Source: Odiellus spinosus (Eukaryota > Arthropoda > Arachnida > Opiliones > Phalangiidae). From it: a DNA stretch of 64,000 nt. The notes beneath the pieces were generated by a model. The model saw nothing but the letters and a program-made list of their open reading frames with translations. It ran no database searches and was not told the origin of the DNA. Each line of letters opens with the position of its first letter. Within the stretch, counting starts at the first letter, position 1. Below are positions 38,871 through 52,700 of the stretch, piece by piece. The DNA is taken from positions 2,480,001-2,544,000 of the forward strand of contig OY987234.1 of assembly GCA_963920705.1 (NCBI GenBank), read 5' to 3'. The position numbers and the translations under genes are program-made.

Positions 38871-40480
38871 GATCTACACTTGGGAAATTTGTGGATCTAT
38901 ACTTCTGAAATTTGTGGATCTACACTTGGGAAATTTGAGGATCTGCACTTGGGAAATTTTTGGATCTGCACTTGGGAAATTTGTGGATCTGAACTTGGGA
39001 AATTTGTGGATCTGCACTTGGGAAATTTGTGGATCTGCACTTGGGAAATTTGTGGATCTGCACTTGTGAAATTTGTGGATCTGCACTTGGGAAATTTGTG
39101 GATCTGCACTTGGGAAATTTGTGGATCTGAACTTGGGAAATTTGTGGATCTGCACTTGGGAAATTTGTGGATCTACACTTGGGAAATTTGTTGATCTATA
39201 CTTCTGAAATTTGTGGATCTACACTTGGGAAATTTGTGGATCTGCACTTGGGAAATTTGTGGATCTGCACTTGTGAAATTTGTGGATCTGCACATGGGAA
39301 ATTTGTGGACCTACATTTGGGAAATTTGTGGATCTACACTTGAGAAATTTGTGGATCTACACTTGGGAAATTTGTGGATCTGCACTTGGGAAATTTGTGG
39401 ATCTGCACTTGGGAAATTTGTGGATCTACACTTGGGAAATTTGTGGATCTATACTTCTGAAATTTGTGGATCTACACTTGGGAAATTTGAGGATCTGCAC
39501 TTGGGAAATTTTTGGATCTGCACTTGGGAAATTTGTGGATCTGCACTTGGGAAATTTGTGGATCTGCACTTGGGAAATTTGTGGATCTGCACTTGGGAAA
39601 TTTTTGGATCTACACTTGGGAAATTTGTGGATCTATACTTGGGAAATTTGTGGATCTACACTTGGGAAATTTGTGGATCTACACTTGGGAAATTTGTGGA
39701 TCTACACTTGGGAAATTTGTGGATCTATACTTCTGAAATTTGTGGATCTACACTTAGGAAATTTGTGTATCTACACTTGGGAAATTTGTGGATCTACACT
39801 TAGGAAATTTGTGGTTCTGCACATGGGAAATTTGTGGACCTACATTTGGGAAATTTGTGGATCTACACTTGAGAAATTTGTGGATCTACACTTGGGAAAT
39901 TTGTGGATCTGCACTTGGGAAATTTGTGGATCTGCACTTGTGAAATTTGTGGATCTGCACTTGGGAAATTTGTGGATCTGCACTTGGGAAATTTGTGGAT
40001 CTGCACTTGGGAAATTTGTGGATCTGAACTTGGGAAATTTGTGGATCTGCACTTGGGAAATTTGTGGATCTACACTTGGGAAATTTGTGGATCTATACTT
40101 CTGAAATTTGTGGATCTACACTTCGGAAATTTGTGGATCTACACTTGGGAATTTTGTGGATCTGCACTTGGGAAATTTGCGGATCTACACTTGGGAAATT
40201 TGTAAATCTACATTTGGGAAATTTGTGGATCTACACTTGGGAAATTTGTGGATCTACACTTGGGAAATTTGTGGATGTGCACATGGGAAATTTTTGGATC
40301 TACATTTGGGAAATTTGTGGATCTACACTTGGGAAATTTGTGGATCTACACTTGGGAAATTTGTGGATCTGCACTTGGGAATTTGTGGATCTACACTTGG
40401 GAAATTTGTGGATCTACACTTGGGAAATTTGTGGATCTGCACTTGGGAAATTTGCGGATCTACACTTGGGAAATTTGTAA
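38871..40480 (+). repeat. Block T, third dispersed copy, with a type A lead-in
   Basis: From about 38,880 TGCAC-rich type A monomers interrupt the type B array. Block T starts near 39,213 (34,183 plus 5,030); by 39,840 the offset is 5,007, a one-monomer loss. TCGG of the CTTCGGAAAT marker is at 40123, and GGATGTGCAC is present near 40,274 as in the first copy. The 13,582-bp offset to copy one (26,666 to 40,248) holds in the type B tail, so this copy looks closer to copy one than to copy two there. Confidence 0.83.
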
Positions 40481-43400
40481 ATCTACATTTGGGAAATTTG
40501 TGGATCTACACTTGGGAAATTTGTGGATCTATACTTGGGAAATTTGTGGATCTACACTTGGGAAATTTGTGGATCTACACTTGGGAAATTTGTGGATCTA
40601 CACTTGGGAAATTTGTGGATCTGCACTTGGGAATTTGTGGATCTACACTTGGGAAATTTGTGGATCTACACTTGGGAAATTTGTGGATCTGCACTTGGGA
40701 AATTTGCGGATCTACACTTGGGAAATTTGTAAATCTACATTTGGGAAATTTGTGGATCTACACTTGGGAAATTTGTGGATCTGCACTTGGGAAATTTGTG
40801 GATCTACACTTGGGAAATTTGTGGATCTACACTTGGGAAATTTGTGGATCTACACTTGGGAAATTTGTGGATCTATACTTCTGAAATTTGTGGATCTACA
40901 CTTAGGAATTTTGTGGATCTACACTTAGGAATTTTGTGGATCTACACTTGGTAAATAGGAGGATCTGCACTTGGGAAATTTGTGGATCTGCACTTATGAA
41001 ATTTGTGGATCTGCACTTGGGAAATTTGTGGATCTGCACTTGGGAAATTTGTGGATCTGCACTTGGGAAATTTGTGGATCAGAACTTGGGAAATTTGTTT
41101 ATCAGCACTTGGGAAATTGGTGGATCTGCACTTGGGAAATTTGTGGATCTACACTTGGGAAATTTGTGGATCTACACTTGGGAAATTTGTGGATCTACAC
41201 TTGGGAAATTTGTGGATCTACACTTGGGAAATTTGTGGATCTACACTTGGGAAATTTGTTGATCTACACTTGGGAAATTTGTGGATCTACACTTGGGAAA
41301 TTTGTGGATCTATACTTCTGAAATTTGTGGATCTACACTTAGGAAATTTGTGGATCTACACTTGGGAAATTTGAGGATCTGCACTTGGGAAATTTGTGGA
41401 TCTGCACATGGGAAATTTGTGGATCTAGATTTGGGAAATTTGTGGATCTACACTTGGGAAATTTGTGGATCTACACTTGGGAAATTTGTGGATCTGCACT
41501 TGGGAAATTTGCGGATCTACACTTGGGAAATTTGTAAATCTACATTTGGGAAATTTGTGGATCTACACTTGGGAAATTTGTGGATCTACACTTGGGAAAT
41601 TTGTGGATCTGCACATGGGAAATTTTTGGATCTACATTTGGGAAATTTGTGGATCTACACTTGGGAAATTTGTGGATCTACACTTGGGAAATTTGTGGAT
41701 CTGCACTTGGGAATTTGTGGATCTACACTTGGGAAATTTGTGGATCTGCACTTGGGAAATTTGTGGATCTACACTTGGGAAATTTGTGGATCTACACTTG
41801 GGAAATTTGTGGATCTACACTTGGGAAATTTGTGGATCTATACTTCTGAAATTTGTGGATCTACACTTAGGAATTTTGTGGATCTACACTTAGGAATTTT
41901 GTGGATCTACACTTGGTAAATAGGAGGATCTGCACTTGGGAAATTTGTGGATCTGCACTTATGAAATTTGTGGATCTGCACTTGGGAAATTTGTGGATCT
42001 GCACTTGGGAAATTTGTGGATCTGCACTTGGGAAATTTGTGGATCAGAACTTGGGAAATTTGTTTATCAGCACTTGGGAAATTGGTGGATCTGCACTTGG
42101 GAAATTTGTGGATCTACACTTGGGAAATTTGTGGATCTACACTTGGGAAATTTGTGGATCTACACTTGGGAAATTTGTGGATCTACACTTGGGAAATTTG
42201 TGGATCTACACTTGGGAAATTTGTTGATCTACACTTGGGAAATTTGTGGATCTACACTTGGGAAATTTGTGGATCTATACTTCTGAAATTTGTGGATCTA
42301 CACTTAGGAAATTTGTGGATCTACACTTGGGAAATTTGAGGATCTGCACTTGGGAAATTTGTGGATCTGCACATGGGAAATTTGTGGATCTAGATTTGGG
42401 AAATTTGTGGATCTACACTTGGGAAATTTGTGGATCTACACTTGGGAAATTTGTGGATCTGCACTTGGGAAATTTGCGGATCTACACTTGGGAAATTTGT
42501 AAATCTACATTTGGGAAATTTGTGGATCTACACTTGGGAAATTTGTGGATCTACACTTGGGAAATTTGTGGATCTGCACATGGGAAATTTTTGGATCTAC
42601 ATTTGGGAAATTTGTGGATCTACACTTGGGAAATTTGTGGATCTACACTTGGGAAATTTGTGGATCTGCACTTGGGAATTTGTGGATCTACACTTGGGAA
42701 ATTTGTGGATCTACACTTGGGAAATTTGTGGATCTGCACTTGGGAAATTTGCGGATCTGCACTTGGGAAATTTGTGGATCAGAACTTGGGAAATTTGTTT
42801 ATCAGCACTTGGGAAATTGGTGGATCTGCACTTGGGAAATTTGTGGATCTACACTTGGGAAATTTGTGGATCTACACTTGGGAAATTTGTGGATCTACAC
42901 TTGGGAAATTTGTGGATCTACACTTGGGAAATTTGTGGATCTACACTTGGGAAATTTGTTGATCTACACTTGGGAAATTTGTGGATCTACACTTGGGAAA
43001 TTTGTGGATCTATACTTCTGAAATTTGTGGATCTACACTTAGGAAATTTGTGGATCTACACTTGGGAAATTTGAGGATCTGCACTTGGGAAATTTGTGGA
43101 TCTGCACATGGGAAATTTGTGGATCTAGATTTGGGAAATTTGTGGATCTACACTTGGGAAATTTGTGGATCTACACTTGGGAAATTTGTGGATCTGCACT
43201 TGGGAAATTTGCGGATCTACACTTGGGAAATTTGTAAATCTACATTTGGGAAATTTGTGGATCTACACTTGGGAAATTTGTGGATCTACACTTGGGAAAT
43301 TTGTGGATCTGCACATGGGAAATTTTTGGATCTACATTTGGGAAATTTGTGGATCTACACTTGGGAAATTTGTGGATCTACACTTGGGAAATTTGTGGAT

Positions 43401-46400
43401 CTGCACTTGGGAATTTGTGGATCTACACTTGGGAAATTTGTGGATCTACACTTGGGAAATTTGTGGATCTGCACTTGGGAAATTTGCGGATCTACACTTG
43501 AGAAATTTGTAAATCTACATTTGGGAAATTTGTGGATCTACACTTGGGAAATTTGTGGATCTACACTTGGGAAATTTGTGGATCTACACTTGGGAAATTT
43601 GTGGATCTACACTTGGGAAATTTGTGGATCTACACTTGGGAAATTTGTGGATCTGCACTTGGGAATTTGTGGATCTACACTTGGGAAATTTGTGGATCTA
43701 CACTTGGGAAATTTGTGGATCTGCACTTGGGAAATTTGCGGATCTACACTTGGGAAATTTGTGGATCTGCACTTGGGAAATTTGTGGATCTGCACTTGGG
43801 AAATTTGTGGATCAGAACTTGGGAAATTTGTTTATCAGCACTTGGGAAATTGGTGGATCTGCACTTGGGAAATTTGTGGATCTACACTTGGGAAATTTGT
43901 GGATCTACACTTGGGAAATTTGTGGATCTACACTTGGGAAATTTGTGGATCTACACTTGGGAAATTTGTGGATCTACACTTGGGAAATTTGTTGATCTAC
44001 ACTTGGGAAATTTGTGGATCTACACTTGGGAAATTTGTGGATCTATACTTCTGAAATTTGTGGATCTACACTTAGGAAATTTGTGGATCTACACTTGGGA
44101 AATTTGAGGATCTGCACTTGGGAAATTTGTGGATCTGCACATGGGAAATTTGTGGATCTAGATTTGGGAAATTTGTGGATCTACACTTGGGAAATTTGTG
44201 GATCTACACTTGGGAAATTTGTGGATCTGCACTTGGGAAATTTGCGGATCTACACTTGGGAAATTTGTAAATCTACATTTGGGAAATTTGTGGATCTACA
44301 CTTGGGAAATTTGTGGATCTACACTTGGGAAATTTGTGGATCTGCACATGGGAAATTTTTGGATCTACATTTGGGAAATTTGTGGATCTACACTTGGGAA
44401 ATTTGTGGATCTACACTTGGGAAATTTGTGGATCTGCACTTGGGAATTTGTGGATCTACACTTGGGAAATTTGTGGATCTACACTTGGGAAATTTGTGGA
44501 TCTGCACTTGGGAAATTTGCGGATCTACACTTGAGAAATTTGTAAATCTACATTTGGGAAATTTGTGGATCTACACTTGGGAAATTTGTGGATCTACACT
44601 TGGGAAATTTGTGGATCTACACTTGGGAAATTTGTGGATCTACACTTGGGAAATTTGTGGATCTACACTTGGGAAATTTGTGGATCTGCACTTGGGAATT
44701 TGTGGATCTACACTTGGGAAATTTGTGGATCTACACTTGGGAAATTTGTGGATCTGCACTTGGGAAATTTGCGGATCTACACTTGGGAAATTTGTAAATC
44801 TACATTTGGGAAATTTGTGGATCTACACTTGGGAAATTTGTGGATCTACACTTGGGAAATTTGTGGATCTACACTTGGGAAATTTGTGGATCTACACTTG
44901 GGAAATTTGGTGATCTACACTTGGGAAATTTGTGGATCTATACTTGGGAAATTTGTGGATCTATACTTCTGAAATTTGTGGATCTACACTTGGGAAATTT
45001 GTGGATCTGCACTTGGGAAATTTGCGGATCTACACTTGAGAAATTTGTAAATCTACATTTGGGAAATTTGTGGATCTACACTTGGGAAATTTGTGGATCT
45101 ACACTTGGGAAATTTGTGGATCTACACTTGGGAAATTTGTGGATCTACACTTGGGAAATTTGTGGATCTACACTTGGGAAATTTGTGGATCTGCACTTGG
45201 GAATTTGTGGATCTACACTTGGGAAATTTGTGGATCTACACTTGGGAAATTTGTGGATCTGCACTTGGGAAATTTGCGGATCTACACTTGGGAAATTTGT
45301 AAATCTACATTTGGGAAATTTGTGGATCTACACTTGGGAAATTTGTGGATCTACACTTGGGAAATTTGTGGATCTACACTTGGGAAATTTGTGGATCTGC
45401 ACTTGGGAAATTTGCGGATCTACACTTGAGAAATTTGTAAATCTACATTTGGGAAATTTTGTGGATCTACACTTGGGAAATTTGTGGATCTACACTTGGG
45501 AAATTTGTGGATCTACACTTGGGAAATTTGTGGATCTACACTTGGGAAATTTGTGGATCTACACTTAGAAAATTTGTGGATCTATACTTCTGAAATTTGT
45601 GGATCTACACTTAGGAATTTTGTGGATCTACACTTGGTAAATAGGAGGATCTGCACTTGGGAAATTTGTGGATCTGCACTTATGAAATTTGTGGATCTGC
45701 ACTTGGGAAATTTGTGGATCTGCACTTGGGAAATTTGTGGATCTGCACTTGGGAAATTTGTGGATCAGAACTTGGGAAATTTGTTTATCAGCACTTGGGA
45801 AATTGGTGGATCTGCACTTGGGAAATTTGTGGATCTACACTTGGGAAATTTGTGGATCTACACTTGGGAAATTTGTGGATCTACACTTGGGAAATTTGTG
45901 GATCTACACTTGGGAAATTTGTGGATCTACACTTGGGAAATTTGTTGATCTACACTTGGGAAATTTGTGGATCTACACTTGGGAAATTTGTGGATCTATA
46001 CTTCTGAAATTTGTGGATCTACACTTAGGAAATTTGTGGATCTACACTTGGGAAATTTGAGGATCTGCACTTGGGAAATTTGTGGATCTGCACATGGGAA
46101 ATTTGTGGATCTAGATTTGGGAAATTTGTGGATCTACACTTGGGAAATTTGTGGATCTACACTTGGGAAATTTGTGGATCTGCACTTGGGAAATTTGCGG
46201 ATCTACACTTGGGAAATTTGTAAATCTACATTTGGGAAATTTGTGGATCTACACTTGGGAAATTTGTGGATCTACACTTGTGAAATTTGTGGATCTGCAC
46301 ATGGGAAATTTTTGGATCTACATTTGGGAAATTTGTGGATCTACACTTGGGAAATTTGTGGATCTACACTTGGGAAATTTGTGGATCTACACTTGGGAAA

Positions 46401-47690
46401 TTTGTGGATCTGCACATGGGAAATTTGTGGATCTACACTTGGGAAATTTGTGGATCTGCACTTGGGAATTTGTGGATCTACACTTGGGAAATTTGTGGAT
46501 CTACACTTCGGAAATTTGTGGATATACACTTGGGAAATTTGTGGATCTGCACTTGGGAAATTTGCGGATTTACACTTGGGAAATTTGTAAATCTACATTT
46601 GGGAAATTTGTGGATCTACACTTGGGAAATTTGTGGATCTACACTTGGGAAATTTGTGGATCTGCACATGGGAAATTTGTGGATCTACATTTGGGAAATT
46701 TGTGGATCTACACTTGGGAAATTTGTGGATCTACAATTGGGAAATTTGTGGATCTGCACTTGGGAAATTTGTGGATCTACACTTGGGAAATTTGTGGATC
46801 TACACTTGGGAAATTTGTGGATCTACACTTGGGAAATTTGTGGGACTACACTTGGGAAATTTGTGGATCTACACTTGGGAAATTTGTGGATCTACACTTG
46901 GGAAATTTGGTGATCTACACTTGGGAAATTTGTGGATCTACACTTGGGAAATTTGTGGATCTACACTTGGGAAATTTGTGGATCTACACTTGGGAAATTT
47001 GTGGATCTACACTTGGGAAGTTTGAGGATCTATACTTCTGAAATTTGTGGATCTACACTTAGGAATTTTGTGGATCTACACTTGGGAAATAGGAGGATCT
47101 GCACTTGGGAAATTTGTGGATCTGCACTTATGAAATTTGTGGATCTGCACTTGGGAAATTTGTGGATCTGCACTTGGGAAATTTGTATATCTACACTTGG
47201 GAAATTTGTGGATCTACACTTGGGAAATTTGTGGATCTATACTTCTGAAATTTGTGGATCTACACTTAGGAAATTTGTGGATCTACACTTGGGAAATTTG
47301 AGGATCTGCACTTGGGAAATTTTTGGATCTGCACTTGGGAAATTTGTGGATCTGCACATGGGAAATTTGTGGATCTGCACATGGAAATTTGTGGATCTAG
47401 ATTTGGGAAATTTGTGGATCTACACTTGGGAAATTTGTGGATCTACACTTGGGAATTTTGTGGATCTGCACTTGGGAAATTTGCGGATCTACACTTGGGA
47501 AATTTGTAAATCTACATTTGGGAAATTTGTGGATCTACACTTGGGAAATTTGTGGATCTACACTTGGGAAATTTGTGGATCTACACTTGGGAAATTTGTG
47601 GATCTACACTTGGGAAATTTGTGGATCTACACTTGGGAAATTTGTGGATCTACACTTGGGAAATTTGTGGATCTATACTTCTGAAATTTG
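40481..47690 (+). repeat. Type B array, variable-length higher-order cycles
   Basis: Two markers advance together: GGATCAGAAC at 41076, 42041, 42776, 43809 and 45762, and TCTAGA at 41424, 42389, 43124, 44157 and 46110. Both give steps of 965, 735, 1,033 and 1,953 bp (42, 32, 45 and 85 monomers, less 1, 1, 2 and 2 bp). Within a cycle the GCGG dimer often repeats at 252 bp: 40454/40706, 43486/43738, 44519/44771, 45024/45276. A last TCTAGA lies at 47396. Cycle length changes by whole monomers, while the odd bases equal the number of 22-mers. Confidence 0.85.
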
Positions 47691-49780
47691 TGGATCTACA
47701 CTTAGGAATTTTGTGGATCTACACTTGGGAAATAGGAGGATCTGCACTTGGGTAATTTGTGGATCTGCACTTATGAAATTTGTGGATCTGCACTTGGGAA
47801 ATTTGTGGATCTGCACTTTGGAAATTTGTGGATCTGAACTTGGGAAATTTGTGGATCAGCACTTGGGAAATTTGTGGATCTACTCTTGGGAAATTTGTGG
47901 ATCTACACTTGAGAAATTTGAGGATCTGCACTTGGGAAATTTTTGGATCTGCACTTGGGAAATTTGTGGATCTGCACTTGGGAAATTTGTGGTTCTACAC
48001 TTGGGAAATTTGTGGATCTACATTTGGGAAATTTGTGGATCTACACTTGGGAAATTTGTGGATCTACACTTGGGAAATTTGTGCATCTGCACTTGGGAAA
48101 ATTGTGGATCTACACTTGGGAAATTTGTGGATCTATACTTCTGAAATTTGTTTATCTATACTTAGGAATTTTGTGGATCTACACTTGGGAAATAGGAGGA
48201 TCTGCACTTGGGAAATTTGTGGATCTGTTCTTATGAAATTTGTGGATCTGCACTTGGAAAATTTGTGGATCTGCACTTGGGAAATTTGTGGATCTGCACT
48301 TGGGAAATTTGTGGATCTGAACTTGGGAAATTTGTGGATCAGCACTTGGGAAATTTGTGGATCTGCACTTGGGAAATTTGTGGATCTACACTTGGGAAAT
48401 TTGTGGATCTACACTTGGGAAATTTGTGGATCTACACTTGGGAAATTTGTGGATCTACACTTGGGAAATTTGTGGATCTACACTTGGGAAATTTGTGGAT
48501 CTACACTTGGGAAATTTGTGGATCTACACTTGGGAAATTTGTGGATCTACACTTGGGAAATTTGAGGATCTGCACTTGGGAAATATGTGGATCTGCACTT
48601 GGGAAATTTGTGGTTCTACACTTGGGAAATTTGTGGATCTACATTTGGGAAATTTGTGGATCTACACTTGGGAAATTTGTGGATCTACACTTGGGAAATT
48701 TGTGGATCTACACTTGGGAAATTTGTGGATCTACACTTGGGAAATTTGTGGGTCTACACTTGGGAAATTTGTGGATCTACACTTGGGAAATTTGTGGATC
48801 TGCACTTATGAAATTTGTGGATCTGCACTTGGGAAATTTGTGGATCTGCACTTGGGAAATTTGTGGATCGACACTTGGGAAATAGGAGGATCTGCACTTG
48901 GGAAATTTGTGGATCTGCACTTATGAAATTTGTGGATCTGCACTTGGGAAATTTGTGGATCTGCACTGGGAAATTTGTGGATCTGCACTTGGGAAATTTG
49001 TGGATCTGCACTTGGGAAATTTGTGGATCTGAACTTGGGAAATTTGTGGATCAGCACTTGGGAAATTTGTGGATCTACACTTGGGAAATTTGTGGATCTA
49101 CACTTGAGAAATTTGAGGATCTGCACTTGGGAAATTTTTGGATCTGCACTTGGGAAATTTGTGGATCTGCACTTGGGAAATTTGTGGTTCTACACTTGGG
49201 AAATTTGTGGATCTACATTTGGGAAATTTGTGGATCTACACTTGGGAAATTTGTGGATCTACACTTGGGAAATTTGTGGATCTGCACTTGGGAAAATTGT
49301 GGATCTACACTTGGGAAATTTGTGGATCTATACTTCTGAAATTTGTGGATCTATACTTCTGAAATTTGTGGATCTACACTTGGGAAATTTGAGGATCTGC
49401 ACTTGGGAAATTTTTGGATCTGCACTTGGGAAATTTGTGGATCTGAACTTGGGAAATTTGTGGATCTGCACTTGGGAAATTTGTGGATCTGCACTTGGGA
49501 AATTTGTGGATCTGCACTTGGGAAATTTGTGGATCTACACTTGGGAAATTTGTGGATCTATACTTGGGAAATCTGTGGATCGACACTTGGGAAATTTGTG
49601 GATCTACACTTGGGAAATTTGTGGATCTATACTTCTGAAATTTGTGGATCTACACTTAGGAAATTTGTGGATCTACACTTGGGAAATTTGTGGATCTACA
49701 CTTGGGAAATTTGTGGATCTATACTTCTGAAATTTGTGGATCTACACTTAGGAAATTTGTGGATCTACACTTGGGAAATT
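47691..49780 (+). repeat. Distal copy of the 4.2-7 kb segment
   Basis: The CACTGGG 22-mer at 48959 lies 43,448 bp after the 5511 copy, and the match spans about 48,750 to 49,600. Upstream, 47,720-48,140 matches the 4.3-4.8 kb stretch less perfectly. Private variants include GGGTAATTTG near 47,751, GGATCTGTTCTTATG near 48,230 and GGATCGACAC near 49,580. Near 48,360-48,550 lies a run of almost pure consensus monomers. Confidence 0.83.
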
Positions 49781-52700
49781 TGAGGATCTGCACTTGGGAA
49801 ATTTTTGGATCTGCACTTGTTAAATTTGTGGATCTGCACTTGGGAAATTTGTGGTTCTACACTTGGGAAATTTTTGGATCTACATTTGGGAAATTTGTGG
49901 ATCTACACTTGGGAAATTTGTGGATCTACAATTGGGAAATTTGTGGATCTACACTTGGGAAATTTGTGGATCCACACTTGTGAAATTTGTGGATCTACAC
50001 TTGGGAAATTTGTGGATCTACACTTGGGAAATTTGTGAATCTAAACTTGGGAAATTTGTGGATCTACACTTGGGAAATTTGTGGATCTACACTTGGGAAA
50101 TTTGTGGATCTACACTTGGGAAATTTGAGGATCTGCACTTGGGAAATTTTTTGATCTGCACTTGGGAAATTTGTGGATCTGCACTTGGGAAATTTGTGGA
50201 TCTACACTTGGGAAATTTTTGGATCTGCACTTGGGAAATTTGTGGATCTGAACTTGGGAAATTTGTGGATCTGCACTTGGGAAATTTGTGGATCTGCACT
50301 TGGGAAATTTGTGGATATGCACTTGGGAAATTTTTGGATCTGCACTTGTGAAATTTGTGGATCTGCACTTGGGAAATTTGTGGTTCTGCACATGGGAAAT
50401 TTGTGGTTCTACAATTGGGAAATTTGTGGACCTACATTTGGGAAATTTGTGGATCTACACTTGGGAAATTTGTGGATCTACACTTGGGAAATTTGTGGAT
50501 CTGCACTTGGGAAATTTGTGGATCTGCACTTGTGAAATTTGTGGATCTGCACTTGGGAAATTTGTGGATCTGCACTTGGGAAATTTGTGTATCTGCACTT
50601 GGGAAATTTGTGGATCTGAACTTGGGAAATTTGTGGATCTGCACTTGGGAAATTTGTGGATCTACACTTGGGAAATTTGTGGATCTATACTTCTGAAATT
50701 TGTGGATCTACACTTAGGAAATTTGTGGATCTACACTTGGGAAATTTGAGGATATGCACTTGGGAAATTTTTGGATCTGCACTTGGGAAATTTGTGGATC
50801 TGCACTTGGGAAATTTGTGGATCTGCACTTGGGAAATTTGTGGATCTGCACTTGGGAAATTTGTGGATCTGCACTTGGGAAATTTGTGGATCTGCACTTG
50901 GGAAATTTGTGGATCTACACTTGGGAAATTTGTGGATCTATACTTGGGAAATTTTTGGATCTACACTTGGGAAATTTGTGGATCTACACTTGGGAAATTT
51001 GTGGATCTATACTTCTGAAATTTGTGGATCTACACTTAGGAAATTTGTGGATCTACACCTGGAAATTTGTGGATCTACACTTGGGAAATTTGTGGATCTA
51101 TACTTCTGAAATTTGTGGATCTACACTTAGGAAATTTGTGGATCTACACTTGGGAAATTTGAGGATCTGCACTTGGGAAATTTTTGGATCTGCACTTGGG
51201 AAATTTGTGGTTCTACACTTGGGAAATTTTTGAATCTACATTTGGGAAATTTGTGGATCTACACTTGGGAAATTTGTGGATCTACACTTGGGAAATTTGT
51301 GGATCTACACTTGGGAAATTTGTGGATCTACACTTGGGAAATTTGTGGATCTACACTTGGGAAATTTGTGGATCTACACTTGGGAAATTTGTTTATCTAC
51401 ACTTGGGAAATTTGTGGATCTATATTTGGGAAATTTGTGGATCTACACTTGGGAAATTTGTGGATCTACACTTGGGAAATTTGTGGATCTAACCTTGGGA
51501 AATTTGTGGATCTACACTTGGGAAATTTGTGGATCTACACTTGGGAAATTTGTGAATCTACACTTGGGAAATTTGTGGATCTACACTTGGGAAATTTGTG
51601 GATCTACTCTTGGGAAATTTGTGGATCTGCACTTGGGAAATTTGTGGATCTACACTTGGGAAATTTGAGGATCTGCACTTATGAAATTTGTGGTTCTACA
51701 CTTGGGAAATTTGTGGATCTACACTTGGGAAATTTGTGGATCTACACTTGGGAAATTTGAGGATCTGCACTTGGGAAATTTGTGGGTCTACACTTGGGAA
51801 ATTTGTGGATCTACATTTGGGAAATTTGTGGATCTACACTTGGGAAATTTGTGGATCTACACTTGGGAAATTTGTGGATCTGCACTTGGGAAATTTGTGG
51901 ATCTACACTTGGGAAATTTGTGGATCTACATTTGGGAAATTTGTGGATCTACACTTTTGAAATTTGTGGATCTACTCTTGGGAAATTTGTGGATCTGCAC
52001 TTGGGAAATTTGTGGATCTACACTTGGGAAATTTGTGGATCTGCACTTATGAAATTTGTGGTTCTACACTTGGGAAATTTGTGGATCTACATTTGGGAAA
52101 TTTGTGGATCTACACTTGGGAAATTTGTGGATCTACACTTGGGAAATTTGTGGATTTACACTTTGGAAATTTGTGGTTCTACACTTGGGAAATTTTTGGA
52201 TCTACATTTGGGAAATTTGTGGATCTACACTTGGGAAATTTGTGGATCTACACTTGGGAAATTTGTGGATCTACACTTGGGAAATTTGTGGATCTACACT
52301 TGGGAAATTTGTGGATCTACACTTGGGAAATTTGTTTATCTACACTTGGGAAATTTGTGGATCTATATTTGGGAAATTTGTGGATCTACACTTGGGAAAT
52401 TTGTGGATCTACACTTGGGAAATTTGTGGATCTAACCTTGGGAAATTTGTGGATCTACACTTGGGAAATTTGTGGATCTACACTTGGGAAATTTGTGGAT
52501 CTACACTTGGGAAATTTGTGGATCTACACTTGGGAAATTTGTGGATCTACACTTGGGAAATTTGTTTATCTACACTTGGGAAATTTGTGGATCTATATTT
52601 GGGAAATTTGTGGATCTACACTTGGGAAATTTGTGGATCTACACTTGGGAAATTTGTGGATCTAACCTTGGGAAATTTGTGGATCTACACTTGGGAAATT

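Noticed and set aside
25631..40480. Block T as a mobile element inserted three times
   Set aside because: It is built wholly of satellite monomers in register and has no terminal repeats, target-site duplications or coding capacity. Satellite exchange explains it better.
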